Below are positions 1-7,795 of a stretch of DNA of 64,000 bases, one piece after another; within the stretch, counting starts at the first letter, position 1; each line of letters opens with the position of its first letter. The notes beneath the pieces were generated by a model. That model made no database searches and was not told the DNA's origin. It saw only the letters and a list, made by a program, of their open reading frames with translations. The stretch is from Enterobacter hormaechei ATCC 49162 (GTDB taxonomy: Bacteria > Pseudomonadota > Gammaproteobacteria > Enterobacterales > Enterobacteriaceae). Location of the stretch: contig NZ_MKEQ01000001.1 in assembly GCF_001875655.1 (NCBI RefSeq), forward strand, positions 2,294,001 to 2,358,000. Direction: 5' to 3'. The position numbers were made by a program, and so were the translations under genes.

Positions 1-858
1 CGCTGGCCGTTCCGCCTGCACGCCACCTATAACGAGTCCATCAGCCGCATGCTGGACGTGTTCGAGAAGGTGAACCGCGACATTCCGTTCAACGGCCTGC
101 ACTGGTTCTTCGACCACGCCGAAACCGTGTCGCAGGCCAACATCGACCGCATCAAAGCACTCGGCGGCGGCATTGCCGTGCAGCACCGCATGGCCTTCCA
201 GGGCGAGTACTTTGCCGAGCGTTACGGCATCGAAGCCACCCGCCACACGCCGCCGGTGGCAAAAATGCTTGAGACCGGCGTGCCGGTGGGATTAGGGACG
301 GACGCCACCCGCGTGGCGAGCTATAACCCGTGGACCGCCCTCTACTGGCTGGTCTCCGGCCGCACCGTTGGCGGGATGCAGATGTACGATCACAGCGCTC
401 GTCTGGACCGCGATACCGCCCTGATGCTCTGGACCCAGGGCAGCGCGTGGTTCTCCAGCGAGCAGAATCAGAAGGGGCAGATCAAAGCGGGCCAGCTCGC
501 GGATCTGGCCGTGCTCAGCAAAGACTACTTCCGCGTGCCGGAGGAGGAGATCAAGGGCATCGAGTCCGTCCTCACCGTGGTGAACGGCGATATCGTCTAT
601 GCCGCAGGCGCTTTTGGCCCGCTCGCGCCGCCCGCCATTCCGGTCCTGCCCGAGTGGTCCCCGGTGGTGAAGGTGCCGGGCCACTACCGCAGCGCGCCGC
701 CGCAGGCCGCACGCGTGGGCATGAGTGTGGCTCACCACTGTAGCGGCCCGTGCGGGGTTCACAGCCACCAGCATGATTTTGCCCGCACGTCAGCGATGCC
801 GGTATCCGACGATAACGCTTTCTGGGGGGCGCTGGGTTGCAGCTGCTTTGCATTCTGA
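1..858 (+). CDS. Amidohydrolase family protein, C-terminal part (5' end outside window)
   Basis: The reading frame is open from base 1, so the start lies outside the window and 285 residues are visible. The sequence resembles the C-terminal half of the YtcJ/AepA-like amidohydrolases, TIM-barrel metal-dependent hydrolases. LHWFFDHAETV and GLGTDATRVASYNPW fit the late barrel strands; in the second, the Asp of GTDA is in the place of the conserved metal or catalytic Asp. A typical closing segment follows (GQLADLAVLSKDYF), where the small composite beta domain resumes. The last 45 residues are Cys/His-rich and look lineage-specific. The stop codon TGA overlaps the ATG of the DoxX gene by one base, so the two are probably translationally coupled. 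The substrate cannot be told from the sequence. Confidence 0.8.
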   Translation, partial: RWPFRLHATYNESISRMLDVFEKVNRDIPFNGLHWFFDHAETVSQANIDRIKALGGGIAVQHRMAFQGEYFAERYGIEATRHTPPVAKMLETGVPVGLGTDATRVASYNPWTALYWLVSGRTVGGMQMYDHSARLDRDTALMLWTQGSAWFSSEQNQKGQIKAGQLADLAVLSKDYFRVPEEEIKGIESVLTVVNGDIVYAAGAFGPLAPPAIPVLPEWSPVVKVPGHYRSAPPQAARVGMSVAHHCSGPCGVHSHQHDFARTSAMPVSDDNAFWGALGCSCFAF

Positions 859-1265
859 TGAAACAAAATGACGCTTCGCCCCGGGTCGACCCGGGGCTGT
901 TCTTTCTGCGCCTGACCGGCAGTCTGCTGCTGCTTTACGTGCACGGCCTGCCGAAGGTGCTGCACTTCAGCGAAGAGCTGACGCGCATCGAAGATCCGTT
1001 TGGTTTCGGGCCGTATGCCAGCCTGATCCCGGCGATCGTCGCCGAGGTGATCTGTCCGCTGTTTATCATTGCGGGGGTTTACACCCGTCTGGCGTGCCTG
1101 CCGATTATCGCCGTGCTGCTGGTGGCGATGCTGGCGGTTCACCCGAACTGGTCGATTGCCGAGGGGCAGTTCGGCTGGCTGCTGCTGATTATCTTCACCA
1201 CCCTTGCCCTCACCGGGCCGGGCCAGTGGCGAGTGCAGCGTAAAACAACGGAGAGGTTCGCATGA
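858..1265 (+). CDS. DoxX family inner-membrane protein
   Basis: A 135-residue protein with about four hydrophobic segments. It opens with the DoxX-type pattern GLFFLRLTGSLLLLYVHGLPKVLHF, and continues with ASLIPAIVAEVICPLFIIAGV and LPIIAVLLVAMLAVH. I chose the ATG at 858 because it overlaps the upstream stop codon (TGATG) and directly precedes the conserved segment; a start 21 bases earlier is less likely. The 3' end overlaps the MFS gene by four bases (ATGA). DoxX proteins are small membrane proteins often linked to redox or thiol-stress functions, but the role here is unknown. The tight coupling suggests one transcript with the amidohydrolase and the exporter. Confidence 0.8.
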   Translation: MKQNDASPRVDPGLFFLRLTGSLLLLYVHGLPKVLHFSEELTRIEDPFGFGPYASLIPAIVAEVICPLFIIAGVYTRLACLPIIAVLLVAMLAVHPNWSIAEGQFGWLLLIIFTTLALTGPGQWRVQRKTTERFA

Positions 1266-2881
1266 CCCAGGTAAACGACGTTCGCGACGCACACGTCGAG
1301 ACGACCCCCGCACCCGCGGTTTCGCCCTGGCAGCCGCTGAGCCAGCCGGTGTTCCGCATGCTGTGGATCGCCACGGTGGTCTCTAACGTCGGCTCATGGA
1401 TGAGCGACGTCGGTATCAACTGGAGCATGCTGACGCTCAGCGCCGATCCTTTGGATATCGCGCTGGTGCAGGCGGCAAGCAGCCTGCCGATGTTCCTCTT
1501 CGCCCTGCCGTCCGGGGTGATGGCGGACATCGTCGACCGACGTAAATACCTGCTTTTCTCCCAGCTGTGGGTGTTCATTGCCGCCGCCGGGCTGACGCTG
1601 CTCTCTTTTACCGGACACGTCACCCCCACCGTTCTGCTGGTGGCAACGTTTCTGCTGAGCGTGGGCGCGGCCATGAGTTCGCCGCCGTTTCAGGCGATTG
1701 TGCCTGACCTGGTGAGCAAGCCCGAGCTGGGTTCCGCCGTGGCGCTTAACTCGCTCGGGGTGAACATCAGCCGGGCGATTGGCCCTGCACTGGGCGGTTT
1801 TCTGCTGTCGCTTGCCGGACCGTGGATGGTGTTTGCCCTGAACGCGCTGTCCGTGATGGGCGTGGCGTGGGTGCTGTGGCGCTGGCGTCCGGCGCCGTCC
1901 GTGCAACGTCTGCCGCCGGAGCACTTCTTCTCCGCGGTGCGGTCCGGCATTCGCTACGTGCACGCCGCGCCGGTGCTGCGTAACGTGCTGGTGCGCACCG
2001 TGGCCTTCTTCGTTTTCGGCAGCGCGGGCTGGGCGTTACTGCCGCTGGTGGCGCGCCGCGAGCTGGGCTTAGGCCCGGCGGGCTACGGTGTGATGCTGGC
2101 GTGTATCGGCCTTGGCGCCATTGCCGGGGCCATCCTGCTGCCGCGTCTGCGCCAGCGGCTGAACGCCGATCGGCTGATGGTGGCCGCCAGCCTGACGTTT
2201 GCGATCACCATGCTGGCGCTGGCATTTGTGCGTCACTTTTGGCTGCTAAACTTGTTTGAGTTCTTTACCGGCTTCGCGTGGATTGCGGTGCTTTCTACCC
2301 TCAACCTTGGCGCGCAGCGCAGCGCCGCACGCTGGGTTAAAGCCCGTGCGCTGGCGGTGTATCTGACGGTGTTTTTCGGTTCGATGACCGCAGGCAGCGC
2401 CGTCTGGGGCCAGATTGCCTCGCAGTTCGGCACCCCGACCTCGCTGGTTGTCGCCACGCTGGGCATGGTGCTGGCGAGCACGACGGTGTTCCGCTGGAAG
2501 CTGGAGAAAGATCCGGATTTAAACCTCGACCTGAGCGGGCAGCCGCTGGACGGCGTGGAGATTGAACTCCCGAACGAGCGCGGCCCGGTGCTGGTGTCGC
2601 ATGAGTACATTATCGACCCGCAGAATGCGAAAGCGTTTTTGCAGGCCGTGCACGAGCTACGCCGGGTGCGCCGCCGCGCCGGGGCGATGAGCTGGGCGGT
2701 GTACGAGGATATCGAACGTCCGGGTCTGTTTATCGAGACCTTCCTGATGGGTTCCTGGATCGAGCATCTGCGCCAGCAGGAACGCCACACCATGAATGAC
2801 CTCCTGTTGCAGAGCCGCGTTCTGGCTTTTCATCAGGGCACCACATCACCGGCAATTCGTTATCTGGTCGCGCCGGTCTGA
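1262..2881 (+). CDS. MFS transporter with C-terminal monooxygenase-like domain (MFS_3/EntS-like)
   Basis: A 539-residue major facilitator protein. Residues 20-420 form the membrane domain, with an MFS signature in the first cytoplasmic loop (GVMADIVDRRKYLL) and the MFS_3 landmarks LNSLGVNISRAIGPALGG and FEFFTGFAWIAVLSTLNLGAQ. A soluble tail from about residue 440 (VSHEYIIDPQNAKAFLQAVH onward, ending in LLQSRVLAFHQG) resembles the small ABM-like domain found in long members of this family. The family exports siderophores, drugs or other small metabolites; the substrate here is unknown. Its ATG overlaps the doxX stop codon, and the alpha/beta hydrolase follows 30 bases downstream, so the four genes look like an operon. 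Confidence 0.85.
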   Translation: MTQVNDVRDAHVETTPAPAVSPWQPLSQPVFRMLWIATVVSNVGSWMSDVGINWSMLTLSADPLDIALVQAASSLPMFLFALPSGVMADIVDRRKYLLFSQLWVFIAAAGLTLLSFTGHVTPTVLLVATFLLSVGAAMSSPPFQAIVPDLVSKPELGSAVALNSLGVNISRAIGPALGGFLLSLAGPWMVFALNALSVMGVAWVLWRWRPAPSVQRLPPEHFFSAVRSGIRYVHAAPVLRNVLVRTVAFFVFGSAGWALLPLVARRELGLGPAGYGVMLACIGLGAIAGAILLPRLRQRLNADRLMVAASLTFAITMLALAFVRHFWLLNLFEFFTGFAWIAVLSTLNLGAQRSAARWVKARALAVYLTVFFGSMTAGSAVWGQIASQFGTPTSLVVATLGMVLASTTVFRWKLEKDPDLNLDLSGQPLDGVEIELPNERGPVLVSHEYIIDPQNAKAFLQAVHELRRVRRRAGAMSWAVYEDIERPGLFIETFLMGSWIEHLRQQERHTMNDLLLQSRVLAFHQGTTSPAIRYLVAPV

Positions 2882-2911
2882 ACATAACACTCACCTGTAG
2901 AGGAACACACT

Positions 2912-3733
2912 ATGGCAACGTTTAAGGCAAAAGATGGTACGCAGATTTATTACAAAGACTGCGGCGCGGGCAAACCGGTTCTTTTCAGCCACGGCTGGCC
3001 GCTGGACGGGGATATGTGGGACAGCCAGCTGAACTTCCTGGCCGAGCGCGGTTACCGCACCATCGCCTTTGACCGTCGCGGGTTTGGGCGTTCGGATCAG
3101 CCGTGGAACGGCTATGATTACGATACCTTTGCGTCCGACATTAACGACCTGATCACCACGCTGGATCTGCGCGACGTGACGCTGGTGGGCTTCTCCATGG
3201 GCGGCGGCGACGTGACGCGCTACATCAACAACTACGGCAGCGAACGCGTGGCCGGTCTTGCGCTGCTGGGCGCGGTAACGCCCATTTTCGGCAAATCCGA
3301 TAGCTACCCGGAAGGGGTGGATCAGAGCGTGTTCAGCGGGATCCGCGACGGACTGCGTAAAGATCGCGCCCAGTTCATCAGCGATTTCGCCACCCCGTTC
3401 TACGGCACCAATGCCGGGCAGACCGTTTCCGCGGGTGCCCTGACGCAGACGCTGAACATCGCCCTGCTGGCGTCGCTGAAAGGCACCATCGACTGCGTGA
3501 CCGCCTTCGCCGAAACCGATTTCCGCCCGGATATGGCGAAAATCGACGTCCCGACGCTGGTGATCCACGGCAGCAACGACCAGATCGTGCCGTTTGAAAC
3601 GACCGGCAAGCTGGCGGCAGAGATGATTAATAACGCCACGCTGAAAGTGTACGACAACGCGCCGCACGGCTTCGCGCTGACTCACCAGGACCAGCTCAAC
3701 GAAGATCTGCTGGCGTTTGTGAAGTCGCTGTAA
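2912..3733 (+). CDS. Alpha/beta hydrolase (non-haem chloroperoxidase / arylesterase type)
   Basis: A 273-residue soluble hydrolase matching the perhydrolase-arylesterase branch. The oxyanion-hole motif HGWPLDGDMW is near residue 28. The nucleophile elbow GFSMGGGDVTRY is near residue 96, with Ser as nucleophile. The acid Asp is in HGSNDQIVPFE near residue 220, and the catalytic His is in NAPHGFALTH near residue 250. A good ribosome-binding site (AGAGGAAC) precedes the ATG. Members of this branch hydrolyse aryl esters and can form peracids, but the natural substrate is unknown. The gene converges with the GH5-like gene, separated only by a REP pair. Confidence 0.9.
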   Translation: MATFKAKDGTQIYYKDCGAGKPVLFSHGWPLDGDMWDSQLNFLAERGYRTIAFDRRGFGRSDQPWNGYDYDTFASDINDLITTLDLRDVTLVGFSMGGGDVTRYINNYGSERVAGLALLGAVTPIFGKSDSYPEGVDQSVFSGIRDGLRKDRAQFISDFATPFYGTNAGQTVSAGALTQTLNIALLASLKGTIDCVTAFAETDFRPDMAKIDVPTLVIHGSNDQIVPFETTGKLAAEMINNATLKVYDNAPHGFALTHQDQLNEDLLAFVKSL

Positions 3734-3747
3734 GTCATTACGCGAAG

Positions 3748-3820
3748 CCTGATGGCGCTTCGCTTATCCGGCCTGTAAAGGTTGATTTTGCAGGCCGGAT
3801 AAGGCGCAGCCGCCACCCGG
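3748..3820. repeat. REP/BIME element (two inverted REP units)
   Basis: The unit GCCTGATGGCGCTTCGCTTA followed by TCCGGCC is facing its inverse (GGCCGGATAAGGCGCAGC...), separated by about 15 bases. This is a classical enterobacterial REP pair between two convergent genes. The reverse-strand glycosidase frame runs into it before stopping at 3764. Confidence 0.9.
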
Positions 3821-4891
3821 GGCGATCTTGCGCAGATACTGCATCAGCGCGATTTCCCGGTGTGAGAACGGGATACCGTTCTCCTCAAATACGTCGTGGA
3901 ACCACAGGCGGCAGTAGTCCGTGGACTCCTTCATCACTACCGGCCACGGCAGCCACGTCTGGGTTTTGCCGCGCACCAGCCCCCACTGGTACGGCGCGAC
4001 CTTCGCCGCGTACATCAGCGGAAGTTGCTCTTCAATGGTGCTGCCCACGTGGCGCGCCAGCCATTCGGTACAAAATAGTGGGCGACCGAGTTTTTGCAGC
4101 TGCTGGATCATCGCCGTCATGCGCCCCGTGTGGGTGTAGGCGTGGAAGCTCACCACGTCCGACAGCGCCAGCGCAGTCTGGTCCAGCGGATGGTGAAAGA
4201 ACGTTTCCCCCTCCTCTTCCGGCGGGACTCGCCATGCGCAGACGGTGAGCGGCTGGGTCGGATCTTCCTCACGCACCCACTGGAACGCGAGCTTCATAAG
4301 CTTATGCGCGCAGGTCTCCAGTTTCGCGTCGTACTGCACCTCCTGCGTGCCCGTCGCGAAAATGCCGCGGTTGCCCGGCTCGTTGTAGAGATCCCACAGC
4401 AATACGCGTTTATCCTCGCGGAACTGGCGGACAACGTCGCGGATATAGCGTTCAATGTCTGCCCAGCAGTCGGGATTACACACCTTGTCGCGCCCCGGGC
4501 TCGCCGCCGCCTGGCTGTTGTGCTTGCCCGGCACGGGCGGCTTTTGCGGGCCGAGATATGGCTCGTCGCCGGAGAAGCCGCAGTCGTCCATCAGGGTCAG
4601 CATGGTGCTGAACCCGTGAGCGTCGGCAATCGTCAAAAACCGGTCGATGCGCGCCATCAGCCCGTCGCGATCGTGCTCCCAGACGATAAACGGCAGGTTT
4701 ATGCGCAGGGTGTTGTAGCCCGCGTCCGCCGCCCAGCCCAGCTCGCGCTTGATGGTTGCGGCATCGAAGGTCTCTTCCTGCCAGATATCGGTCCAGTTCA
4801 CCGCCGTCGACGGCAGATAGTTAAACCCGCACAGCCAGCCTTTCTGCTGATACCACGCCTGTGCCTGCTCCCTGCTCCATTGCTCTTTCAT
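3764..4891 (-). CDS. Cellulase-superfamily glycoside hydrolase (GH5-like)
   Basis: A 375-residue protein with no signal peptide, hence probably cytoplasmic. The fold landmarks of clan GH-A are visible: INLPFIVWEHD (strand 2), TLMDDCGFSGDE, the acid/base Glu in LLWDLYNEPGN near residue 170, and the nucleophile Glu in LFCTEWLARH near residue 275. Close homologues are annotated as 1,4-beta-xylanase or beta-mannosidase-like; I cannot assign the substrate. The last 15 or so residues (GGGCALSGLQNQPLQAG) are encoded inside a REP element, so the native C-terminus was probably altered by REP insertion. It is transcribed divergently from a LacI-type repressor gene that probably controls it. Confidence 0.8.
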   Translation of the reverse strand: MKEQWSREQAQAWYQQKGWLCGFNYLPSTAVNWTDIWQEETFDAATIKRELGWAADAGYNTLRINLPFIVWEHDRDGLMARIDRFLTIADAHGFSTMLTLMDDCGFSGDEPYLGPQKPPVPGKHNSQAAASPGRDKVCNPDCWADIERYIRDVVRQFREDKRVLLWDLYNEPGNRGIFATGTQEVQYDAKLETCAHKLMKLAFQWVREEDPTQPLTVCAWRVPPEEEGETFFHHPLDQTALALSDVVSFHAYTHTGRMTAMIQQLQKLGRPLFCTEWLARHVGSTIEEQLPLMYAAKVAPYQWGLVRGKTQTWLPWPVVMKESTDYCRLWFHDVFEENGIPFSHREIALMQYLRKIAPGGGCALSGLQNQPLQAG

Positions 4892-4918
4892 TATGCGTCC
4901 TCTCGCTGATAAAATTTA

Positions 4919-4934
4919 GCTAATAAATATTAGC
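4919..4934. promoter_or_regulatory. Palindromic operator between glycosidase and LacI-type gene
   Basis: The sequence GCTAATAAATATTAGC is a perfect 6-4-6 inverted repeat midway in the 111-base divergent intergenic region. Position and symmetry fit a LacI-family operator; the assignment to the adjacent regulator is inference. Confidence 0.55.
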
Positions 4935-5002
4935 CGAAGGATAAACGCGCAAACTGCGAACCCCTTCACAAGGTTCACGCAGGCGCGAAAAGGAGAGGAC
5001 GG

Positions 5003-6013
5003 ATGAAGCGAAAAACGAAAGTAACGATGAACGATATTGCGCGGGCGGCGGGGGTGTCGCAGGCGACGGTATCGCTGGTGCTTAACCAGTCCCGCAACAT
5101 CAAGCTCAGTGACGACACCCGTCAGCGGGTGATCAACGTCGCCACCGACCTGGGCTACGACCGCCTCCCCGCCGTTCACGCCCCGCGTAACCAGGAGGAG
5201 ATCGCCCTGCTGGTGAGTTCCATGCAAAGCGTCGACCCGTTTATCGACGCCATCAGCCAGGCGCGGGAAGCCGCGTGGCGCAACGAGACCCTGCTCACCG
5301 TCTACGATTACGGCGACGACATCGAGCTGGCCCTGAACATCATCCGCCAGCTGGAGAAGCGCAACTGCATCGGGATTATTCTTGCCTCTCCGGTCACGAA
5401 CGTCGTCGATATGACGGCATTTCAGGAGTGCACCCGCATCCCGCGGGTGCTGCTCAACCAGCGCGACCCCGGCTCGCCGCTGCTGCCGTCGTTTATCCCG
5501 GACGACTACGCCAATGCTTTTCAGGTCACTAAACACCTTATCGCCTGCGGGGCCACGCGCATCGCTCACATCACCGGCGAGAGCTGGATGGAGGCCTCGC
5601 GCCAGCGTCTGGCGGGCTACCGGGCGGCATTGCAGCAGGCCGGACTCGCGTGTAACGACGGCCTGGTGCGCCAGACCAACTGGCAGTTCAGCGAGTCCTT
5701 TACCGCCACCACTTCGCTGCTGGAACTGGCCGAGCGCCCGGACGCCATCTTCTGCGCCAGCGACTGGCTGGCGATTGGCTGCTATCAGGCGCTGGCGGTG
5801 CACGGCGTGCGCATCCCGCAGGACATGCTGCTGGCGGGCTACGACGACCAGAAGATTTCCGAGCAGCTCACCCCGCCGCTGACCAGTATCCAGCTCCCCT
5901 ACAGCGAGCTGGGACGGCTGGCGGCGGAGTACCTGTGCAATCAGGAAGATGCCGCCACGCACGTGACGCTGGCGGGCAGGCTGAAGGTACGCGCCTCAAG
6001 TAGCGGCGCCTGA
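5003..6013 (+). CDS. LacI-family transcriptional regulator
   Basis: A 336-residue regulator. The N-terminal helix-turn-helix is VTMNDIARAAGVSQATVSLVLNQ (residues 7-30), followed by the hinge segment TRQRVINVATDLGYDR. A periplasmic-binding-protein-like sensor domain runs from about residue 65, with ILLASPV-type strands, DAIFCASDWLAIGCYQAL and the C-terminal LAGYDDQKISEQLTPPLTSI. The ATG follows GGAGAGGACGG. It is divergent from the GH5-like glycosidase with a palindrome in between, so it is likely a local carbohydrate-responsive repressor. A short GC hairpin overlaps its stop codon (6002-6019). Confidence 0.9.
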   Translation: MKRKTKVTMNDIARAAGVSQATVSLVLNQSRNIKLSDDTRQRVINVATDLGYDRLPAVHAPRNQEEIALLVSSMQSVDPFIDAISQAREAAWRNETLLTVYDYGDDIELALNIIRQLEKRNCIGIILASPVTNVVDMTAFQECTRIPRVLLNQRDPGSPLLPSFIPDDYANAFQVTKHLIACGATRIAHITGESWMEASRQRLAGYRAALQQAGLACNDGLVRQTNWQFSESFTATTSLLELAERPDAIFCASDWLAIGCYQALAVHGVRIPQDMLLAGYDDQKISEQLTPPLTSIQLPYSELGRLAAEYLCNQEDAATHVTLAGRLKVRASSSGA

Positions 6014-6053
6014 GCCGCTTTACCCCTGCGCTTTCGCATGATAGGTTAATCCG

Positions 6054-6107
6054 ATGAACACACGCTCCGCCGTACTCACCATTAAACGCTGGTGGCTGCC
6101 TTCTTAA
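6054..6107 (+). CDS. Leader peptide with tandem Trp codons (attenuation of the downstream TrpRS gene)
   Basis: A 17-residue ORF, MNTRSAVLTIKRWWLPS, that ends 98 bases before the tryptophanyl-tRNA synthetase start. Trp codons are rare, and two in tandem at residues 13-14 just before a terminator hairpin are the hallmark of a trp-type leader peptide. The Trp codons (6090-6095) sit immediately before the first stem of the attenuator described next. The upstream ribosome-binding site is weak (AGGTTAATCCG). Translation has not been shown; the call rests on architecture. Confidence 0.75.
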   Translation: MNTRSAVLTIKRWWLPS

Positions 6108-6159
6108 AGGCGGCCCGGAGTAGTTTTCCCATTTCAGATAGCCGCCGAAAGGCGGCTTT
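6094..6159 (+). promoter_or_regulatory. Trp-responsive transcription attenuator with three alternative stems
   Basis: Segment 1 (GGCTGCC, 6094-6100) can pair with segment 2 (GGCGGCC, 6109-6115) through seven pairs including one G-U. Segment 2 (GGCGGC) can pair perfectly with segment 3 (GCCGCC, 6141-6146). Segment 3 pairs perfectly with segment 4 (GGCGGC, 6151-6156) across a GAAA tetraloop, followed by TTTC. These are protector, antiterminator and terminator. A ribosome stalled at the Trp codons would cover segment 1 and release segment 2 to form the antiterminator. The T-run after the terminator is short, which is the weak point. Confidence 0.75.
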
Positions 6160-6205
6160 CACATTTCTAAGACCCCTTTCGGCAATTGCACATTAAGGAG
6201 TCTTT

Positions 6206-7207
6206 ATGAACGCACCCACCATCCTCACCGGCGATCGCCCAACCGGCCCGCTGCACCTCGGTCATTTCGTCGGATCGCTGCGCCAGCGCGTGGCGCTTCA
6301 GGAGACGCACAACCAGTTTGTGCTGATTGCTGACCTTCAGGGGCTGACCGACAACGGCAGCAATCCGCAAAAAATTCGCGATAACATCCCCGAAGTGCTG
6401 GCCGACTACCTCGCCGCGGGCATCGACCCGAACCTGACCACCATCTGTCTGCAATCCGCCCTGCCCGCCCTCGCCGAACTGACGATGCTGTATATGAACA
6501 TCGTTACCGTCGCCCGCGTGGAGCGTAACCCGACGGTGAAGAACGAGATTGCCCAGAAAGGCTTCGCCCGCTCGCTGCCGGTCGGGTTTATGGCCTACCC
6601 CATCAGCCAGGCGGCGGACATCACCGCGTTTAAGGCCGAGTGCGTGCCCGTCGGCGACGACCAGCTGCCGATGATTGAGCAGACCAACGAGATTGTGCAC
6701 AAGATGAACAGCCTGCTGCCCGCCCCGGTGCTGCGCCACTGTAAGGCGATGCTGAGCGACACCAGCCGCCTGCCCGGCATCGACGGCAGCGCCAAGATGT
6801 CGAAATCACTGGGCAACACGCTGCACCTTTCGGCCAGTGAAGAGACCATTCACCGTGCGGTCAGCGCCATGTACACCGACCCGAACCACCTGAAGGTGAG
6901 CGACCCGGGGCAGATTGAGGGGAACGTGGTGTTTACGTATCTCGACGCGTTTCATCCGGACAAGGGCAAGGTGGCGGCGATGAAGGCGCACTATCAGGCG
7001 GGCGGGCTGGGCGACCGGGTGTGTAAGAACGAGCTGGAGGGGTGTTTGCAGGAGCTGATTGCGCCGATGCGGGAGCGGAGGGCGATGTATATGCGGGATA
7101 AGGGGGAATTGATGGCGATGCTGAAGCGCGGGACCGAACGGGCGCAGGGGGTGACGCAGGAGACGTTGAGGGAGGTGAAGGTGGGGCTGGGGGTGCCGGT
7201 GTTTTGA
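6206..7207 (+). CDS. trpS: Tryptophanyl-tRNA synthetase (probable second, inducible copy)
   Basis: A 333-residue class I aminoacyl-tRNA synthetase that charges tRNA-Trp. The HIGH-type motif is in GDRPTGPLHLGHFVGSL (residues 8-24), and the KMSKS motif is intact in SAKMSKSLGNTL near residue 195. Length is as in E. coli TrpS (334). The usual enterobacterial trpS lies in the dam-rpe-gph operon. This gene sits beside a LacI regulator and accessory genes, so it is likely an additional copy; the window cannot show the other one. The Trp leader upstream implies expression rises when charged tRNA-Trp falls, as expected for a back-up or inhibitor-resistant enzyme. The last 150 bases are unusually G-rich on the coding strand. 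Confidence 0.9.
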   Translation: MNAPTILTGDRPTGPLHLGHFVGSLRQRVALQETHNQFVLIADLQGLTDNGSNPQKIRDNIPEVLADYLAAGIDPNLTTICLQSALPALAELTMLYMNIVTVARVERNPTVKNEIAQKGFARSLPVGFMAYPISQAADITAFKAECVPVGDDQLPMIEQTNEIVHKMNSLLPAPVLRHCKAMLSDTSRLPGIDGSAKMSKSLGNTLHLSASEETIHRAVSAMYTDPNHLKVSDPGQIEGNVVFTYLDAFHPDKGKVAAMKAHYQAGGLGDRVCKNELEGCLQELIAPMRERRAMYMRDKGELMAMLKRGTERAQGVTQETLREVKVGLGVPVF

Positions 7208-7396
7208 TGAGGTGAGTTGATTGAGGTTGGGCGGTGGAGTGCGTGGGAAGAGCACGAAGCCGCTTTGTAGCCCATTAAAATAATGGTTAAAGCGCAAGAG
7301 TCTCTTAAATGCATTATTAGTGAATGTCGTTTGTCATCCTACTAAGTGCACGATATTCATAGGCTCTTTATATTTTTAAACGTCGCGGCAGCTGTT

Positions 7397-7741
7397 ATGA
7401 GCAAGTTTATTATTTCCATGCTGAATACGTTACTTTGTGTTTTTGTCATTGTGTTATGCCTCATATGCGTGGGCGCCACTGATAACTGGAAAGAATCCAC
7501 TATAGCTATAATCATCACTTTAGGATGCGCAAATTTTATGGCCGTTTTACTGAATCGTGTATTGCCTCATAAGTTATCTATCTTAGAAGGAATACTGGAA
7601 TTATTGGGAGGACCACTATTAGTTATAGGAGCAATTGTGTGCTTTGATATATTCGAACCCTGGCCGTTAAAAATCATTGGGATGTTTGTATGGGTTATTT
7701 TGATTTTCTTTGGACCATCAATAATAAGTCCCAGGCGTTAA
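7397..7741 (+). CDS. Small hydrophobic membrane protein, unknown function
   Basis: I do not recognise this 114-residue protein. It is almost entirely hydrophobic, with about four predicted membrane spans (FIISMLNTLLCVFVIVLCLI, STIAIIITLGCANFMAVLL, ILELLGGPLLVIGAIVCF, IIGMFVWVILIFFGPSII). I chose ATG 7397; the same frame extends to a GTG at 7346. Base composition is much more AT-rich than the preceding core genes, which suggests transfer. The DUF1493 gene follows after 54 bases in the same direction, so they may form a pair. Confidence 0.55.
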   Translation: MSKFIISMLNTLLCVFVIVLCLICVGATDNWKESTIAIIITLGCANFMAVLLNRVLPHKLSILEGILELLGGPLLVIGAIVCFDIFEPWPLKIIGMFVWVILIFFGPSIISPRR

Positions 7742-7795
7742 TTCGGTCTCTTCATAAATGTCTGCGCCATTTCTTCCCCCAAGGAATCCAACATA

